NCBI GenBank assembly: GCA_021813875.1
Contig: JAKAJF010000043.1
Span: forward strand, 1 to 7,594
Length of the DNA: 7,594 bases
Origin: a bacterium
GTDB lineage: Bacteria > Patescibacteriota > Patescibacteriia > Patescibacteriales > JAKAJF01
Direction: 5' to 3'
The notes beneath the pieces were generated by a model. The model did no database searches. It was not told the DNA's origin and worked only from the letters and a program-made list of their open reading frames with translations. Made by a program: the position numbers and the translations under genes. Every line of letters starts with the position of its first letter. Position 1 is the stretch's first letter. Positions 6,224 to 7,594 of this stretch are shown here, in pieces.

Positions 6224-7198
6224 ATGGACAGCTATCGGAAGCATATCTATAAAAATATGAATTATCTTAAAAATATGAATTATCAAAAAGGATTAAATCT
6301 GGTGTTTTTAACCGCCATCATCAGCGGTTTCTCGATCTTTCTTAATAAATACGGAGTGAGCAAGGTAGACCCATATTTTTATACCTTTTTAAAGAATATC
6401 AGCGCCGGCGGCATGTTGGCCGGAATATTTCTCTTTTTTGGCGAAAAAAGCTCTCTGAAAAATCTGACGAAGAAAGATTTTTTGAGATTAGTCTTGATCG
6501 GCCTTATAGGCGGAAGCGCCGCCTTCCTTTTCTTTTTCAAGGGCCTATCGATCACGACCGCTTTTAAGGGGAGCCTGATCCACAAATCAATGTTTATTTT
6601 CGTCGCCGCGCTTTCCTTTTTCTTTCTTAAAGAAAAATTAAAGAAAGAGGCGGTCTTAGGCTTGATAGTCTTACTGTCCGGCGCGCTTCTCTTCCAGGGG
6701 GCAAGACCGGTCTCTTTAAATTCGGGGGATTTTTATATTCTGATCGCTGTCTTATTATGGTCGATCGAGATCATGATTTCAAAAAAGGCCCTGAAAAATA
6801 TCTCCGCCACTCTCGTCGGCGCTTCCCGCCTTTTGATCGGCTCCGTTTTTATCTTGATTTTTCTTTTCTTTGCCGGAAAATTCCATCCGGCCTTGACCTT
6901 GATGTTTCAAAACAACGCCCTCCTTTGGACGCTGATAAGCGGCCTACTGCTTGCTTTATATAATCTGACTTTTTATAAGGGATTAAAATATTTGCCCTCG
7001 GCGGTGGCAGCCGCCACCCTAACCCTGGGGCTGCCCATAACCGGAATTCTGAGCTTGATCTTTGCCGACAAGGCCTGGAACGGCGAGGAGATTTTGGGAG
7101 CCGCCCTCATATTGGCCGGCGTATCCTTGGCTGGCGGATTATTCGGGCGGATCGGACAGCTAATAACAAGAAGCGAACTAAAAAATGAAAAAATTTAA
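6224..7198 (+). CDS. EamA/DMT-superfamily transporter, ten transmembrane helices
   Basis: This 324-residue, very hydrophobic protein has about ten helices near residues 23-41, 51-72, 87-107, 119-136, 143-160, 168-186, 197-217, 230-250, 258-280 and 289-309. That is two EamA-like halves of five, as in drug/metabolite transporters. The ends of helices 4 and 9 carry family-like spellings: FFFLKEKLKKE (132-142) and TLTLGLPITGILSLIFADKA (265-284). Members export or exchange small metabolites, and the substrate cannot be read from sequence. The ATG at 6224 has no clear Shine-Dalgarno. ATGs at 6257 and 6275, inside an 18-bp tandem duplication, are AT-rich alternatives that give a more typical short N-terminus. 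It follows radA by 11 nt. Codons are more AT-rich than in the upstream genes, with TTA, AAA and TTT frequent, which could mean different expression or acquisition. Confidence 0.88.
   Translation: MDSYRKHIYKNMNYLKNMNYQKGLNLVFLTAIISGFSIFLNKYGVSKVDPYFYTFLKNISAGGMLAGIFLFFGEKSSLKNLTKKDFLRLVLIGLIGGSAAFLFFFKGLSITTAFKGSLIHKSMFIFVAALSFFFLKEKLKKEAVLGLIVLLSGALLFQGARPVSLNSGDFYILIAVLLWSIEIMISKKALKNISATLVGASRLLIGSVFILIFLFFAGKFHPALTLMFQNNALLWTLISGLLLALYNLTFYKGLKYLPSAVAAATLTLGLPITGILSLIFADKAWNGEEILGAALILAGVSLAGGLFGRIGQLITRSELKNEKI
6249..6284 (+). repeat. 18-bp in-frame tandem duplication at the transporter start
   Basis: Two adjacent 18-nt units (6249-6266 and 6267-6284) differ at one base, and the shared core is TAAAAATATGAATTATC. 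Each unit contains an ATG in the transporter frame and encodes KNMNY, so the protein has KNMNYLKNMNYQK near residues 11-22. The unit is a multiple of three, so the frame is kept. Confidence 0.85.
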
Positions 7199-7594
7199 AA
7201 GAGCTATCCGCTATTCCCTCAAACCTCATGAAATGGGCCTTTGCGGGCCCTTGTGCCTTAAGAACAGCAAGAAAATCTTATATGAATATCTGATCGGCAA
7301 AAAAGTTCCTTTAAAAGAAGTGAAGGGGTTGTTAGAGGATTTTTGCGGAGCCGTAAGTTATTATTCTTTGATCGCGGAAAAAAATGGCATCAAGGATAAA
7401 TATGACGACAAGGTCATTGAGGCTTATTGGCTCGGGAACGATCTGTTAAAGAAAGTAAAGCAAGAGGATATAAAAAAAATGATTTTTTCCAGATTTGTAG
7501 GCCCCGACAAATTAACCCCGGAAAAGGCGGACAAATTGCCAAAAAAAATTCCGAAGGATGTTTATGCCCATCATACCTTCCATGTCTTTTTCAT
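7185..7594 (+). CDS. Conserved protein resembling DUF6390 (C-terminus cut by window edge)
   Basis: An open frame starts at an ATG overlapping the transporter end by 14 nt and runs off the window without a stop, giving 136 codons. It has no signal peptide or membrane helix and is rich in Lys and Glu. Recognisable stretches are RYSLKPHEMGLCGP (9-22), CGAVSYYSLIAEKNGI (54-69), KVIEAYWLGNDLL (76-88) and AHHTFHVFF (128-136). From memory these resemble the DUF6390 family (RY-x-PN-x-LGYCGP, VxEAYWLGN and HHxFHVF patches), whose biochemical role I do not know. Conserved Cys (C20, C54, and C24 nearby) and His (H129, H130, H133) could bind metal, but this is inference. There is no Shine-Dalgarno, so translation is probably coupled to the transporter. 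Codon use is AT-rich like the transporter's. Confidence 0.6.
   Translation, partial: MKKFKRAIRYSLKPHEMGLCGPLCLKNSKKILYEYLIGKKVPLKEVKGLLEDFCGAVSYYSLIAEKNGIKDKYDDKVIEAYWLGNDLLKKVKQEDIKKMIFSRFVGPDKLTPEKADKLPKKIPKDVYAHHTFHVFF

Noticed and set aside
1..7594. CRISPR array, tRNA/rRNA genes, insertion sequences, rho-independent terminators.
   Set aside because: No spaced repeats, RNA gene signatures, transposase frames or hairpin-plus-T-run structures were seen; the window has no convergent gene ends where a terminator would be expected.

Overview
The window looks like chromosomal DNA from a bacterium with compact, tightly packed genes, most likely Patescibacteria/CPR. The supporting evidence is the PilM-PilN-PilO style (a PilN with a long Lys/Glu-rich cytoplasmic arm), a small membrane-anchored beta-propeller followed by a Dsb-like thioredoxin, nearly zero intergenic space, and few Shine-Dalgarno sequences. 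No reading frame needs a recoded stop, so the standard code fits. The lineage is an inference from gene style; no rRNA or marker phylogeny is available here.

Layout: an AT-rich intergenic region (2767-2892) separates two divergent transcription units. Leftwards (minus strand) run pilM (1720-2766), pilN (594-1718) and pilO (1-593, cut by the window edge). These encode the inner-membrane assembly platform of a type IV pilus or related type II secretion-like machine. Rightwards (plus strand) run a membrane-anchored TolB/WD40-like propeller (2893-4131), a DsbA-like thiol oxidoreductase (4133-4864), the recombination/branch-migration ATPase radA (4866-6212), a DMT/EamA-type transporter (6224-7198), and the beginning of a conserved protein resembling the DUF6390 family (7185-7594, cut by the window edge). 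Genes cover the whole window apart from the divergent region, and no intergenic stretch exceeds 300 bases.

Regulation: the divergent region contains two sigma70-type promoters that face each other and are exactly symmetric about one axis (2812.5). Their -10 hexamers abut in the palindrome TATAATATTATA, and each has a 17-bp spacer. The rightward transcript would carry a strong AGGAG site serving a 26-codon leader ORF. That ORF overlaps the propeller start, which has no Shine-Dalgarno of its own, and it ends directly after an in-frame A-AAA-AAA heptamer. Four gene junctions in the window have the form TAA-(0 or 1 nt)-ATG, suggesting termination-reinitiation coupling.

How the genes may work together: PilM (cytoplasmic actin-like), PilN and PilO (bitopic) form the ring linking the pilus motor to the envelope. 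The propeller and the Dsb-like protein are predicted to act outside the membrane, and the propeller's only two cysteines make it a plausible Dsb client. RadA is cytosolic and could be housekeeping or, speculatively, could process DNA taken up through pili. The last two genes are visibly more AT-rich in codon choice than the rest and may have a different history.

Most unusual points: the symmetric overlapping promoters, the leader ORF with a slippery end, the duplicated ExN-type motif and repeated Phe-Lys patches in PilN's cytoplasmic arm, the KNLFG (not KNRFG) motif in RadA, and an 18-bp tandem duplication at the transporter start that duplicates a candidate start codon.
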